A DNA stretch of 64,000 nt from Massiliimicrobium timonense. Lineage in GTDB: Bacteria > Bacillota_I > Bacilli_A > Erysipelotrichales > Coprobacillaceae. Numbering within the stretch: the stretch's first letter is position 1; every line of letters begins with the position of its first letter. Under the pieces are notes generated by a model. It was not told the origin of the DNA and did no database searches. It saw nothing but the letters and a program-made list of their open reading frames with translations. Shown piece after piece: positions 6,921-15,430 of this stretch. The translations under genes and the position numbers were made by a program. The DNA lies in NCBI RefSeq assembly GCF_002160865.1, contig NZ_NFLJ01000001.1, forward strand, positions 62,001 through 126,000. The letters run 5' to 3'.

Positions 6921-8655
6921 TTTCTTCCAATCCTTCAAATTGTAAACGATAATATTTCGCATAAACATTATTTTTATTTAATAAGAACTGATGTGTTCCT
7001 CTCTCTACAATACCATTATTACCAATCACAATAATTTCATCAGCATTTCTAATTGTAGAAAGTCTATGAGCAATTGTAATACAAGTACGATTCTTTGATA
7101 AGGCTTCTAGGCTTTTTTGAATATGACGTTCACTTTCATTATCCAATGCACTTGTTGCTTCATCAAGAATTAAAATCTTTGGATCTTTTAAGAATATTCT
7201 CGCAATAGAAATACGTTGTTTTTGTCCTCCACTTAAACGTGTACCTCTTTCACCAACATATGTATCATAACCATCAGGTAAACTCATAATAAAATCATGA
7301 ATATTGGCTTTTTTAGCTGCTTCTATAATTTCTTCATCACTAGCATCTGGTTTTCCATAAGAAATATTCTCTTTGATAGACCCAGTAAATAAATAAACAT
7401 CCTGTTGAACAATACCAATAGATTGACGTAATGATTTTAAAGTTAATTTTCTAATATCCTGTCCATCAATTTCAATACTTCCACCTGTCACATCATAAAA
7501 ACGAAGTAACAATGAACATATTGTTGTTTTACCACCACCAGATGGACCTACTAAAGCAATTGATTTACCAGAATCTATATGAATATTTAAATGATCTAAT
7601 ACTTTTTCATCATCATATCCAAAGCTGACATCTTTATAATCAATAACACCTTTTACATTAACCAAATCATGACTATCTGGTGCATCTTCTATTTCAACTT
7701 GAGTTTCCATAACTTCATTAAATCTTTTAAATCCCGAATATCCTTTTTGAAGCATTTCTGTAAATTCTACTAAAACCTCAATAGGTGTAATAAAAATATT
7801 AATGTATAAAGCATAAGTTGCTAGAGCAATAGGTTCTAATGACCCTTGAGCAATAAAGAATCCTCCACCTACTAAGATTGTCACATAAAGTAAGCCTTGA
7901 AAGAAATTATTTCCACCTTGAAATCTTCCCATACAATGATAATTGTTTTTCTTACTCTGTAAAAATCTTTCATTACTTCTTGCAAATTTATGTCTTTCAA
8001 TATCTTCATTTGCAAATGATTTCACAACTCTAATTCCTGCTAAAGTATCTTGTAAAGATGCATTAACCCCTGCAATTTTACGACGATTATCCATAAATGT
8101 CTGTTGCATTGCTTTATTTTGTTTTAAAGAAAATAACAACATACATAAAGTCACAATAATTAATAAGATTGTTAAAGGTACATGAATATACATTAACAAC
8201 ACAAATGAACCAATAATCTTTAATAAAGAAATAAAGACATTTTCAGGTCCGTGATGAGCAAATTCACAAATATCAAATAAATCACTCACCAGCTTACTCA
8301 TCATTTCTCCAGTATTATTACGATCATAATAAGAAAAAGATAACTGTTCAAATTTATCAAATAAATCTTTTCTCATATCTCTTTCCATTTGAGCACCCAT
8401 TATATGTCCTTGAGCAGATACATAATATTTACATAATGCTCTTATCGCATACATAATTAATAAGAAAACAGCTAACCAAAACAAACTTTGAATAATTGTC
8501 TGATGATCAGCAATATATAATGTATCGTTAAGATAATTTAATATTTGAGGAAAAGCCAAATCAATAAGACTAATAATCATGGCACAAATCATATCAAAAA
8601 TGAAAACTGTTTTATATGGTTTATAATATTGTATAAACTTTCTCATTATCTTCAT
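6913..8655 (-). CDS. ABC exporter, fused permease and ATPase
   Basis: Half-transporter of the ABCB/MsbA-like multidrug or lipid exporter class; it should work as a homodimer in the cytoplasmic membrane. 580 residues: six helices in residues 1-300 (TMD with the MERDMRKDLFDKFEQLSFSY coupling region), then the nucleotide-binding domain with Walker A GPSGGGKTT near 371, signature LSGGQKQR near 472, Walker B ILILDEATSALD near 492 and His switch in IAHR. Ribosome site GGGGG lies 9 bases before the ATG. Single full-length gene of normal size; substrate unknown. Confidence 0.92.
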   Translation of the reverse strand: MKIMRKFIQYYKPYKTVFIFDMICAMIISLIDLAFPQILNYLNDTLYIADHQTIIQSLFWLAVFLLIMYAIRALCKYYVSAQGHIMGAQMERDMRKDLFDKFEQLSFSYYDRNNTGEMMSKLVSDLFDICEFAHHGPENVFISLLKIIGSFVLLMYIHVPLTILLIIVTLCMLLFSLKQNKAMQQTFMDNRRKIAGVNASLQDTLAGIRVVKSFANEDIERHKFARSNERFLQSKKNNYHCMGRFQGGNNFFQGLLYVTILVGGGFFIAQGSLEPIALATYALYINIFITPIEVLVEFTEMLQKGYSGFKRFNEVMETQVEIEDAPDSHDLVNVKGVIDYKDVSFGYDDEKVLDHLNIHIDSGKSIALVGPSGGGKTTICSLLLRFYDVTGGSIEIDGQDIRKLTLKSLRQSIGIVQQDVYLFTGSIKENISYGKPDASDEEIIEAAKKANIHDFIMSLPDGYDTYVGERGTRLSGGQKQRISIARIFLKDPKILILDEATSALDNESERHIQKSLEALSKNRTCITIAHRLSTIRNADEIIVIGNNGIVERGTHQFLLNKNNVYAKYYRLQFEGLEENA

Positions 8656-8685
8656 AAATTAAATTCCCCCTTTACAATGACTATT

Positions 8686-8697
8686 ATTATAACATAG
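8686..8697 (-). promoter_or_regulatory. Extended -10 promoter of the ABC exporter
   Basis: The minus strand reads TGTTATAAT, an extended -10 (TGNTATAAT), about 30 bases before the start codon. No good -35 is seen. Confidence 0.45.
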
Positions 8698-8826
8698 TTC
8701 ATAAAAATAGCTATTCATATGTTTTAAAATTCTTGAAAATAAATTGCTTAAAGTCATATTATGTTTGTTGATACCTTATGACAATAATATAATGATAATA
8801 TAATATACATAACGATGAGATTGTAA

Positions 8827-8929
8827 ATGAAAAAAATAATATGTCTAATTGTATTGCTTTAGGATTGTTTTTGGATTATGTGTTGGTACTATCATAGGTC
8901 AAATCTTAGAAAAAAAGAAAAAAAAGTAA
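8827..8929 (+). pseudogene. Remnant of a very small membrane-protein gene
   Basis: The stretch begins ATGAAAAAAATAATATG and reads MKKIICLIVLL before a stop. Shifting frame restores a plausible second half, GLCVGTIIGQILEKKKKK, with a glycine-rich helix and a basic tail ending at 8929. Together these look like one 30-35-residue single-helix protein broken by one or two frameshifts. First member of a decayed three-gene cluster (8827-9506). Confidence 0.45.
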
Positions 8930-8952
8930 TAATGAACCAAAGGAGAATTTAA

Positions 8953-9332
8953 ATAGATATTAATCAATATTGGAATGCTGTATAAAGCAAAATAAAATAC
9001 AATTAAGAACTTTCTTTCATAAAGATGCTTATATTCGTTGGCATTGTACAAATGAAAATTTTACTGTCGATGAATTTATTTAGGCAAATTGTGAATATCC
9101 CGGTCAATGGGATGGTCATATTGAAAGAACAGAATATCTTCATGATTTAATCATCACTGTTGTTCATGTATTTTCATCAGATCATTCTTTATCATTTCAT
9201 GTTGTATCTTTTATAAAATTAAAAGATCAACTTATCATGTCTATTGATGAATATTGGGGCGATGATGGAATGGCTCCTCAATGGCGATTAGATAAACATA
9301 TAGGAACACCTATTATCAAAAAGGAGGCATAA
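8953..9332 (+). pseudogene. Broken NTF2/SnoaL-like protein gene
   Basis: After AAAGGAG (8939-8945) the expected start codon is ATA (8953) followed by DINQYWNAV. A frameshift near 8980 leads to QLRTFFHKDAYIRWHCTNE, then an in-frame TAG at about 9078-9080, then ANCEYPGQWDGHIER and a normal C-terminal half ending KKEA at 9332. The pattern (aromatic-rich cone fold, DAYIRWH and EYPG..WDG..ER motifs) resembles nuclear-transport-factor-2-like proteins of Firmicutes. Three independent lesions (start, frameshift, nonsense) show it is decayed. Family call by recall of motifs. Confidence 0.65.
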
Positions 9333-9335
9333 TTC

Positions 9336-9506
9336 ATGGAAGAAAACAAAGTCACAGTTGTAAAAAAGACAGTCAAATCAGGTATCACATTTGGTAGTGC
9401 TTTAGCTATGGTTATAAGTTATACAACATGGCATTCTGTTGGTTGGGCTATTTTTCATGGTTTATTAAGCTGGATTTATGTGATTTATTTTATTTTAAAA
9501 TATTAA
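9336..9506 (+). CDS. 56-residue membrane protein (unknown function)
   Basis: Intact short gene with a strong ribosome site (AAGGAGG, 9 bases upstream). The protein has a charged N-terminus (MEENKVTVVKKTVKSG), then two hydrophobic segments with conserved-looking residues GSALAMVISY, WHSVGWAIFHG and a tyrosine-rich end. Small proteins of this appearance are widespread in Firmicutes but I know of no function. It is the only undamaged member of the cluster with the two pseudogenes upstream. Confidence 0.7.
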   Translation: MEENKVTVVKKTVKSGITFGSALAMVISYTTWHSVGWAIFHGLLSWIYVIYFILKY

Positions 9507-9550
9507 AAATAATAAATCTGTGTAAACTTATTTTCAAATTTTAGATAACA

Positions 9551-9607
9551 AAAAAAGAGCTAAACAAATCAACTTTAGAAAAAGTGATTTTGTTTTAGCT
9601 CTTTTTT
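9551..9607. terminator. Bidirectional terminator
   Basis: Long interrupted stem (9551-9576 with 9581-9607) with A-run on the left and T-run on the right. It separates the plus-strand 56-residue gene from jag on the minus strand. Confidence 0.8.
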
Positions 9608-9608
9608 A

Positions 9609-10211
9609 TTAATCTACATATGAAATTGTCGTAAATCTGTCTTTTCCTTCGCCTTGACTTTCAGTTTTTAAATGTTTATTAAAATCAGCAATTGTTTGAT
9701 GCACAACTTTTCTTTCATCAGCTGGTAAAGGATCAAGTTTTACAGCAATCTTTGTTCTTAAAACTTGTTTACCAAGTCTTTTTGCCATAGCTGAAACTTT
9801 TTTATATCTTGTTTCTCTATAACCATTAATATCTAAACTAATTTCAAATCTTTTCTTAAATTCATTTTGAACCGCTTGTCTTGCGATAAGATTAAACGCT
9901 CTTAAAATAACTCCACCTTTACCAATTAAAATAGAATTATTATCCGTATTAATATTGCAATAAATGCGTCCATCTTGAATATAAGATACAGTTTCTACTT
10001 GAAATCCCATATTTGTAAGTGTCTTTCTTACAAAACTTTCCAAGTATTCTTGAACCATACTTTCACAATAACATTCAATAACAACTTTTTTAGAAAACAA
10101 ACCCTTTTTTTCTTCAATAATTTCATATGTCAATTCATCAGGAGTAATTCCTAAATCTTGGCAAGCATGTTGAATGACATCATCTAAAGTTTTTCCTTCA
10201 TATGTTTTCAT
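9609..10211 (-). CDS. jag: RNA-binding protein Jag/KhpB
   Basis: Cytoplasmic RNA-binding protein (Jag/KhpB/EloR family) that with KhpA influences cell elongation and division. 200 residues in the usual order: N-terminal Jag domain (MKTYEGKTLDDVIQHAC, residues 1-50), a KH domain with the loop IGKGGVILRAFNLIARQAVQ near residue 95, and a C-terminal R3H-like domain (RKVVHQTIADF). It follows yidC by 15 bases in the conserved rpmH-rnpA-yidC-jag block pointing away from the origin. Confidence 0.92.
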   Translation of the reverse strand: MKTYEGKTLDDVIQHACQDLGITPDELTYEIIEEKKGLFSKKVVIECYCESMVQEYLESFVRKTLTNMGFQVETVSYIQDGRIYCNINTDNNSILIGKGGVILRAFNLIARQAVQNEFKKRFEISLDINGYRETRYKKVSAMAKRLGKQVLRTKIAVKLDPLPADERKVVHQTIADFNKHLKTESQGEGKDRFTTISYVD

Positions 10212-10226
10212 ATATTTGCCCAGTCC

Positions 10227-11087
10227 TTATTTATCTTTTTTCTTTTCAATGTGATAAAGTTGAATATAAATTGTTCTTGCAATTGTAATTAAACTTGTTG
10301 TAATCCAATATAATGACATTGCTGTTGGCATAGATACTGCAAACCAGACAATCATAACAGTCATTACAATATTCATTGTTTTCATTGATTGTTGTTGTCT
10401 TGATACCTTATAACGAGGATTTCTCTTTAACATAATACTGTTAATTTCAATCGCAAAATACTGTGTTAAACCAACTAAAGCGACAATCACAATATAAGCC
10501 CATTCACCTTTAGTAATAGCTGACATTGGTGTAATACCTAATTTTAATCCAAATAAAGTTGAACTATATAATATTTCAACTCTTTGAACTGCCTGCCATA
10601 CTGCTAACATGATAGGTAATGTTAAGAATGTTGAAAAACTACTAAACATACTGATATTATGCTTTTTATATAAAGCTTGGATTTCAGCAGTTTGACGCAT
10701 TTGTGATGCCTGATCTTTTCTACCAGCATATTTTCTTTGAATTCTTTCCATTTCTGGTTGAAGCAACTGCATTTTTTGTGTTGATTCAGTTGACTTAATC
10801 ATAATAGGTAAAATTAATAAGTTAATAAAGATTGTCATACCAACAACCCCATAAGCCACATTTCCTAACTTACTAATAAACAAAATACCTCTTGCAATTG
10901 GATAAGTTAAAATGAAATCAAAAAATCCTAATTCACTTAAACTCCAAGGTGTAGATTCAGTAATAGCTCGTGAAGCAATAAGATGTCCATTTTTATCAAG
11001 ATTACTTGTACATCCCACTAACACAAAAATCACAGCTACTAAAGCAAATACCTTTAAAAACTTCTTTGTACGTTGATCTAAATACAT
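10227..11087 (-). CDS. yidC: Membrane protein insertase YidC
   Basis: YidC/Oxa1/SpoIIIJ insertase that places membrane proteins in the bilayer alone or with SecYEG. 286 residues. The N-terminus is a lipoprotein signal with lipobox VLVGC near residue 26, as in Gram-positive YidC. A five-helix core follows, with the cytoplasmic hairpin rich in charged residues (QPEMERIQRKYAGRKDQAS). A conserved Arg-type groove residue is not certain from reading. The start is 2 bases downstream of rnpA, so co-translation is likely. Confidence 0.93.
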   Translation of the reverse strand: MYLDQRTKKFLKVFALVAVIFVLVGCTSNLDKNGHLIASRAITESTPWSLSELGFFDFILTYPIARGILFISKLGNVAYGVVGMTIFINLLILPIMIKSTESTQKMQLLQPEMERIQRKYAGRKDQASQMRQTAEIQALYKKHNISMFSSFSTFLTLPIMLAVWQAVQRVEILYSSTLFGLKLGITPMSAITKGEWAYIVIVALVGLTQYFAIEINSIMLKRNPRYKVSRQQQSMKTMNIVMTVMIVWFAVSMPTAMSLYWITTSLITIARTIYIQLYHIEKKKDK

Positions 11088-11089
11088 TG

Positions 11090-11425
11090 TTACTTTTCCA
11101 TCCTTCTCCTTATTTTATTATATAGAGATACAATACTATTTAAATTATCTTGATAAGAATGATTTAAAAAATCATATCTCACTATAATAATAAAATCCAT
11201 CTTCTGATTTCTATCAAAAACTTGTTGAACCATCATTCTGACTTGTCTTTTAATCTTATTACGAACAACAGCGTTTCCTAATTTTTTACTTACTGAGATT
11301 CCCACTCTTAAATGATTATCAGTTTGATGATAATAAACAACAAATTGTTTATTAGCTACAGATTTTTTCTTTTTTATAATAGTTTGGAAATCTTCATTCT
11401 TCTTTATACGATATTCTTTTTTCAT
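11090..11425 (-). CDS. rnpA: Ribonuclease P protein component
   Basis: Protein subunit of RNase P, which binds the catalytic RNA and pre-tRNA leaders. 111 residues, normal size. Signature RNKIKRQVRMMV (near residue 60) is the RNR motif region; the N-terminal KKNEDFQTIIKKKK and VGISVSKKLGNAV segments also match the family. Basic throughout. Lies between rpmH and yidC as in most bacteria. Confidence 0.95.
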   Translation of the reverse strand: MKKEYRIKKNEDFQTIIKKKKSVANKQFVVYYHQTDNHLRVGISVSKKLGNAVVRNKIKRQVRMMVQQVFDRNQKMDFIIIVRYDFLNHSYQDNLNSIVSLYNKIRRRMEK

Positions 11426-11463
11426 ATTTTTTTAGAAAAAAAACCACATTAAAGTGGAATTTT

Positions 11464-11598
11464 TTAGGCAGATAAAACTTTTCTTCCTCTCTTACGGCGA
11501 CGAGCAAGTACTTTTCTTCCGCCTACTGTTGCCATTCTAGCTCTAAAACCATGAGTTTTTGATCTTTTTCTCTTATTTGGTTGATATGTTCTTTTCAT
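11464..11598 (-). CDS. rpmH: 50S ribosomal protein L34
   Basis: 44-residue, highly basic ribosomal protein. The frame begins [18 protein letters not shown], continues [17 protein letters not shown] and ends KVLSA, an unmistakable L34. Ribosome site GGAGGTG lies 9 bases upstream. It is the first gene left of the origin, transcribed away from it, and starts the rpmH-rnpA-yidC-jag operon. A short GC stem (CCAC/GTGG, about 11440-11455) with a U-run after its stop may partly separate it from rnpA. Confidence 0.98.
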   Translation of the reverse strand: MKRTYQPNKRKRSKTHGFRARMATVGGRKVLARRRKRGRKVLSA

Positions 11599-11780
11599 TC
11601 GTTACACCTCCAAATTAATAATTTTTTTATACACAATAACATATGCCCCATTATTATATGGGTTTTGTTTTTATAAGTCAATGAAAATATAGAAAATTAT
11701 TTGATTATTCAAGCATTTTCACTTTCTCAAATGTTCTATTTTTTAATACTTTTGCATATGATAGAATAAAGAAAATATGT

Positions 11781-12080
11781 TTGTTCACAACTTATGCACA
11801 TATTCTTAAAAGTTATGCACAATTGTGCATAACTTAGCAAATATTCACATATATCGACATTTTTCTTGTGCATAATATGTGAATTTTCTTGTGAATGAAA
11901 ATATCTTTGACAAATTGTGCACAATTATGCACATGGCATAACTTTTTATGCACAATTCACAGCTATGAAAATTTGTGTAAAACTAAAAAAAGACCGATAT
12001 ATCAATATAATTTGATGTGCATAACTATGTGAATAAGTTGTGCACAATTTTTTTCATCTTCTATTTATGCACTTTTTCCT
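11781..12080. other. oriC, left part: cluster of DnaA boxes upstream of dnaA
   Basis: The gene-free region 11599-12107 holds many copies of a DnaA-box-like 9-mer. TTATGCACA occurs at 11792, 11813, 11925 and 11946; the reverse form TGTGCATAA at 11824, 11867 and 12016; palindromic TTGTGCACAA at 11915 and 12038; variants TTGTTCACA at 11781 and TTATGCACT at 12065. Strand polarity of genes also switches here. This corresponds to the upstream subregion of a Bacillus-type bipartite origin. The fifth base is G instead of the usual C. Confidence 0.9.
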
Positions 12081-12081
12081 T

Positions 12082-12087
12082 TATAAT
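12082..12087 (+). promoter_or_regulatory. dnaA promoter -10 with DnaA-box in the spacer
   Basis: TATAAT at 12082-12087, about 20 bases before the dnaA start. The DnaA-box-like TTATGCAC (12065-12072) lies between the -10 and the expected -35 position (12059-12064, poor match). This position fits autorepression of dnaA by DnaA. Confidence 0.6.
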
Positions 12088-12107
12088 GAGTCTTGGAGAT
12101 GGTGAAA

Positions 12108-13451
12108 ATGAATAATTTAGATATGAACTGGCAAAAAACTTTGAGCCTGTTTCAAGGAAAACTTGATGATTATGGTTTAGATAAGATTACATTTGATTCT
12201 TTTTTCACTACCTTAGAAATTAAAGACATTGTTGGAAGTGTTGTCACAATCACCATTGATACAAAATGGAGTTTAGATGTTGTAGAACCATATTTAACAC
12301 ATCTACAAGAAATTTATAACACTGTCACTAATGGGCATTATCAACTTCATTTAATGACTGAAGAAGATTTTCAAAAAAGTCATGTTCATCAGGAACATCT
12401 ATTACAATTTGATGATCATTTAAATCCTGATTTAACATTTGATAATTTTGTTATTGGAAATAGTAATAGAATTGCTCAAAATGCATCTTTAGCCGTTGCA
12501 ATGAAACCTGGTGTATCTTATAGTCCTTTATTTATTCATAGTAATTCTGGTCTAGGAAAAACCCATTTATTAAATGCAATTGGAAATTATGCTAAAAAAC
12601 GTGATCCATCTATCCATGTCTTATTTACAACAAGTGAAAACTTTGTTAATGAATATATTCAATCATTAGCAAATCATTCTATGGATGAATTTAACTACAA
12701 ATATCGTCAAATGGATATCTTATTAATAGATGATATTCAATTCATGGCTACCAAAGAATCATCAAGTGAAATCTTTTTTAACATATTTAATACTTTAATA
12801 AGTAATAAAAAACAAATTGTCATTACCTCAGATAAACCTCCTCGAGATTTAAAAGGAATGGAAAGTCGTTTAGTCAGTCGTTTTTCATCTGGTTTAACGG
12901 TGAGTATTGACACCCCAGAGTTTGAAACAGCTAAAGCTATCTTAAGAAAAAAAATAGAAATAGAAAATGTTGATTATCCGATTACTGAAGAAGTTTTGGA
13001 TTTTATTGCTACTCATTTTAATACTGATGTGAGAGAACTTGAAGGAAGCTTAAAAAGATTATTATTTTATAAACTCATATGTGGTAAAAAATTAGATATT
13101 ATTGATTTAAATTTTGCTTTGGAAGCTTTTAGTGATTCTTATAGTCAACCAGCGCAAAAGAAAGAATTAACAGTATCAAATATAAAAAAATGTGTTGCTG
13201 ATTACTATAATTTAACAGTTGCTCAAATTAATTCTAAATCAAGAACATCAAGTATTATTGTCGCAAGACACATTGCCATGTATCTTGTAAGAGAATTGAT
13301 TGAAGATATTTCATTTATTCAAATAGGACATGAATTTGGAGGGCGTGATCATTCTACGGTCATGAAAGCCTGTCATAAAGTTCAACAAAAATTAGAGAAA
13401 GATATGAATTATCGTCAAGCAATTCAAGATATTAAAAAGAAGCTTGTGTAA
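12108..13451 (+). CDS. dnaA: Chromosomal replication initiator DnaA
   Basis: Initiator ATPase that binds DnaA boxes and melts the origin. About 447 residues: domain I (residues 1-85), short linker, AAA+ domain with Walker A in NSGLGKTHLL near 150 and Walker B LLIDDIQF near 212, sensor region VSRFSSGL, and domain IV with the DNA-binding signature GGRDHSTVMKACHKV near 420. The ATG at 12108 follows GGAG by 9 bases. DnaA boxes flank the gene on both sides. Given the altered box sequence, domain IV contacts are worth comparing with other species. Confidence 0.97.
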   Translation: MNNLDMNWQKTLSLFQGKLDDYGLDKITFDSFFTTLEIKDIVGSVVTITIDTKWSLDVVEPYLTHLQEIYNTVTNGHYQLHLMTEEDFQKSHVHQEHLLQFDDHLNPDLTFDNFVIGNSNRIAQNASLAVAMKPGVSYSPLFIHSNSGLGKTHLLNAIGNYAKKRDPSIHVLFTTSENFVNEYIQSLANHSMDEFNYKYRQMDILLIDDIQFMATKESSSEIFFNIFNTLISNKKQIVITSDKPPRDLKGMESRLVSRFSSGLTVSIDTPEFETAKAILRKKIEIENVDYPITEEVLDFIATHFNTDVRELEGSLKRLLFYKLICGKKLDIIDLNFALEAFSDSYSQPAQKKELTVSNIKKCVADYYNLTVAQINSKSRTSSIIVARHIAMYLVRELIEDISFIQIGHEFGGRDHSTVMKACHKVQQKLEKDMNYRQAIQDIKKKLV

Positions 13452-13454
13452 AAG

Positions 13455-13595
13455 TTATGCACAGTTATCCACAACTTATGCACATAGGAAAATAAAAAAA
13501 ACCATGAATAAAACATGACTTTTTTTAACTTATTCATATTGTGCACAGTATTATTATTATGATATTATTTAAATAATATAAAATATAAAGGAGAA
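13455..13595. other. oriC, right part: DnaA boxes and AT-rich unwinding region
   Basis: Between dnaA and dnaN: TTATGCACA at 13455 and 13476, the canonical TTATCCACA at 13465-13473, and TTGTGCACA at 13539-13547. The last box is followed directly by a run of TAT/ATT triplets (13548-13570) and an A+T-only stretch to about 13590. This matches the downstream subregion of a bipartite origin where the helix opens; the triplet run is compatible with DnaA-trio elements. Confidence 0.85.
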
Positions 13596-13600
13596 CATTT

Positions 13601-14704
13601 ATGAATTTTAAAATTAAAAGAATAGAATTATTAAATGCTTTAACAAAAGTTTCAAGAGCAGTTTCTATAAAAAGCCCTTTACCTGTTTTAACAGGAATTA
13701 AATTTGATTTAAAAGAAGATGAATTAATTTTAACTGGTAGTGATAGCGATATTACTATTCAAACAAGTATTCATGATAACATTGAAATTATTAAAACTGG
13801 AAGTGTTGTTTTATCTTCTCGTTATATTTTAGAAATTATTAAGAAGATTGATTCTGAAGATGTACATATTTTTATTGTAGATGGAACACTGACAAGAATT
13901 GAAGGAGCTAACTCTCGTTTTGATTTAAATGGAACATCTTATATTGATTATCCTCGTATTGATTTAAATAAAACAGGTGTAAATTTACAAATGAAATCTA
14001 CTGATTTAAAAGAAGCTATAGAACAAACTTCTTTTGCGACAAGTGAAAAAGAAACAAGACCTGTTTTAACTGGTGTTAATTTTAAAGCAAAAAATCATGT
14101 TTTAGAATGTATTGCGACAGATAGTTATCGTTTAGCAAAACGTATTTTAAATATTGATTCTGATATTTCATTTAATATTATTATTCCTAAAAAGAGTTTA
14201 ATTGAAATCAGTCGTATTATTGAAAAAGATGAATTGATTGATTTATATGTTTCTGATCGTAAAGTTTTATTTGTCTTTGATCATGTTTTAATCCAAACAA
14301 GATTAATTGATGGTACTTTCCCTGATACAGGACGTTTAATTCCAGATAGTTTTGATTATTCTATGAGTATTGATAGTACAAGTTTATTAAATTCTATTGA
14401 TCGTGCATCATTACTTACAAATGAACAAACAAACATTGTTAAATTAACAATGGATCAAGATCATGTTATTTTATCTTCTTTTTCTCAAGAAATTGGTTCA
14501 GTTGAAGAAAATCTTTCGAGAGCTTTCTATAAAGGAGAACCATTAAAAATATCTTTTAGTGCTAAGTATTTAACTGACGCTATTAAAAGTATTAATGGTC
14601 AAAAAGTGAGAGTCCTTTTTACAGGTGAGATGCGACCTTTCATTATTAAAGATTTTGAAAGAGAAGATATCATTCAATTAGTATTGCCAGTCAGAACTTA
14701 TTAA
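13601..14704 (+). CDS. dnaN: DNA polymerase III beta subunit (sliding clamp)
   Basis: Ring-shaped processivity clamp. 367 residues, the normal size, made of three similar clamp domains. The N-terminus MNFKIKRIELLNALTKVSRAV, the central ETRPVLTGVNF and the C-terminal LPVRTY are typical. Ribosome site AAAGGAG lies 8 bases before the ATG. It is followed by a clear terminator, unlike the usual dnaN-yaaA-recF continuation. Confidence 0.97.
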   Translation: MNFKIKRIELLNALTKVSRAVSIKSPLPVLTGIKFDLKEDELILTGSDSDITIQTSIHDNIEIIKTGSVVLSSRYILEIIKKIDSEDVHIFIVDGTLTRIEGANSRFDLNGTSYIDYPRIDLNKTGVNLQMKSTDLKEAIEQTSFATSEKETRPVLTGVNFKAKNHVLECIATDSYRLAKRILNIDSDISFNIIIPKKSLIEISRIIEKDELIDLYVSDRKVLFVFDHVLIQTRLIDGTFPDTGRLIPDSFDYSMSIDSTSLLNSIDRASLLTNEQTNIVKLTMDQDHVILSSFSQEIGSVEENLSRAFYKGEPLKISFSAKYLTDAIKSINGQKVRVLFTGEMRPFIIKDFEREDIIQLVLPVRTY

Positions 14705-14732
14705 GCTAATCTATGATTGATTAGCTTTTTTT
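14703..14732 (+). terminator. dnaN terminator
   Basis: AAGCTAATC (14703-14711) pairs with GATTAGCTT (14719-14727), followed by a run of T. The stem overlaps the dnaN stop codon. Confidence 0.85.
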
Positions 14733-14755
14733 GTTATAATTTGGTTGGTGATATT

Positions 14756-15427
14756 ATGGAAAAGATTTTACTGGTTGAAGATGATTTACAAATCGTTAAG
14801 CATTTAAATTCTTATTTAAGAGAAAATGGTTATCATTTAATAGCTGTTGATGGACAAAAAAAGGCAATGCAAATACTCCAACAACAATCTATAGATTTAA
14901 TCTTATTAGATATTTCATTAAAAGAAGGTAATGGCTTTTCTTTATATAATGAAATTAAAGCTTATTATGATATTCCTATTATTTTCTTAACAGCCCAAAG
15001 TGATGAATTTAGTATTATTACAGGACTTGATTTAGGAGCAGATGATTATATATCAAAACCATTTCAACCTCGAATACTATTATCACGTATTCAAAATATT
15101 TTAAGAAGATATAAAAAACAAGATCAGATATTCCAATATCAGAATCTTCAAGTTTATATTTCTCAAGCTAAAGTCTTTAAAAATCATCAGGAAATCTTTT
15201 TATCAGCTTTAGAATATAAATTATTATTGATATTTGTACAACATGCTCATCATTTACTAACAAGAGAATTTTTATTAGAAGAACTTTATCAGATGACGGG
15301 TGAAGATATGAATGATAATACTTTGACTGTTTATATTAAAAGATTAAGAAATAAGATAGAAGATCAACCTCAACATCCTCAAATCATACAAACCAAAAGA
15401 GGATTGGGTTATCAACTAGGAGATTAG
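14756..15427 (+). CDS. Response regulator, OmpR/PhoB type
   Basis: DNA-binding response regulator of a two-component system. 223 residues: receiver domain with the acidic pair in LLVEDD (residues 7-10), phospho-acceptor Asp in LILLDISLK near residue 52, Lys in ISKPF near 101; C-terminal winged helix ending KRGLGYQLGD. The ATG at 14756 is favoured because GGTTGGTGA lies upstream and the protein then starts MEKILLVEDD. It forms a unit with the kinase and ABC genes downstream and probably acts at 16339-16374. Confidence 0.92.
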   Translation: MEKILLVEDDLQIVKHLNSYLRENGYHLIAVDGQKKAMQILQQQSIDLILLDISLKEGNGFSLYNEIKAYYDIPIIFLTAQSDEFSIITGLDLGADDYISKPFQPRILLSRIQNILRRYKKQDQIFQYQNLQVYISQAKVFKNHQEIFLSALEYKLLLIFVQHAHHLLTREFLLEELYQMTGEDMNDNTLTVYIKRLRNKIEDQPQHPQIIQTKRGLGYQLGD

Positions 15428-15430
15428 ATC

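Noticed and set aside
11736-11924. Minus-strand 62-codon frame in the origin region
   Set aside because: It runs through the DnaA-box cluster, lacks a ribosome site and has a composition dictated by the box repeats.
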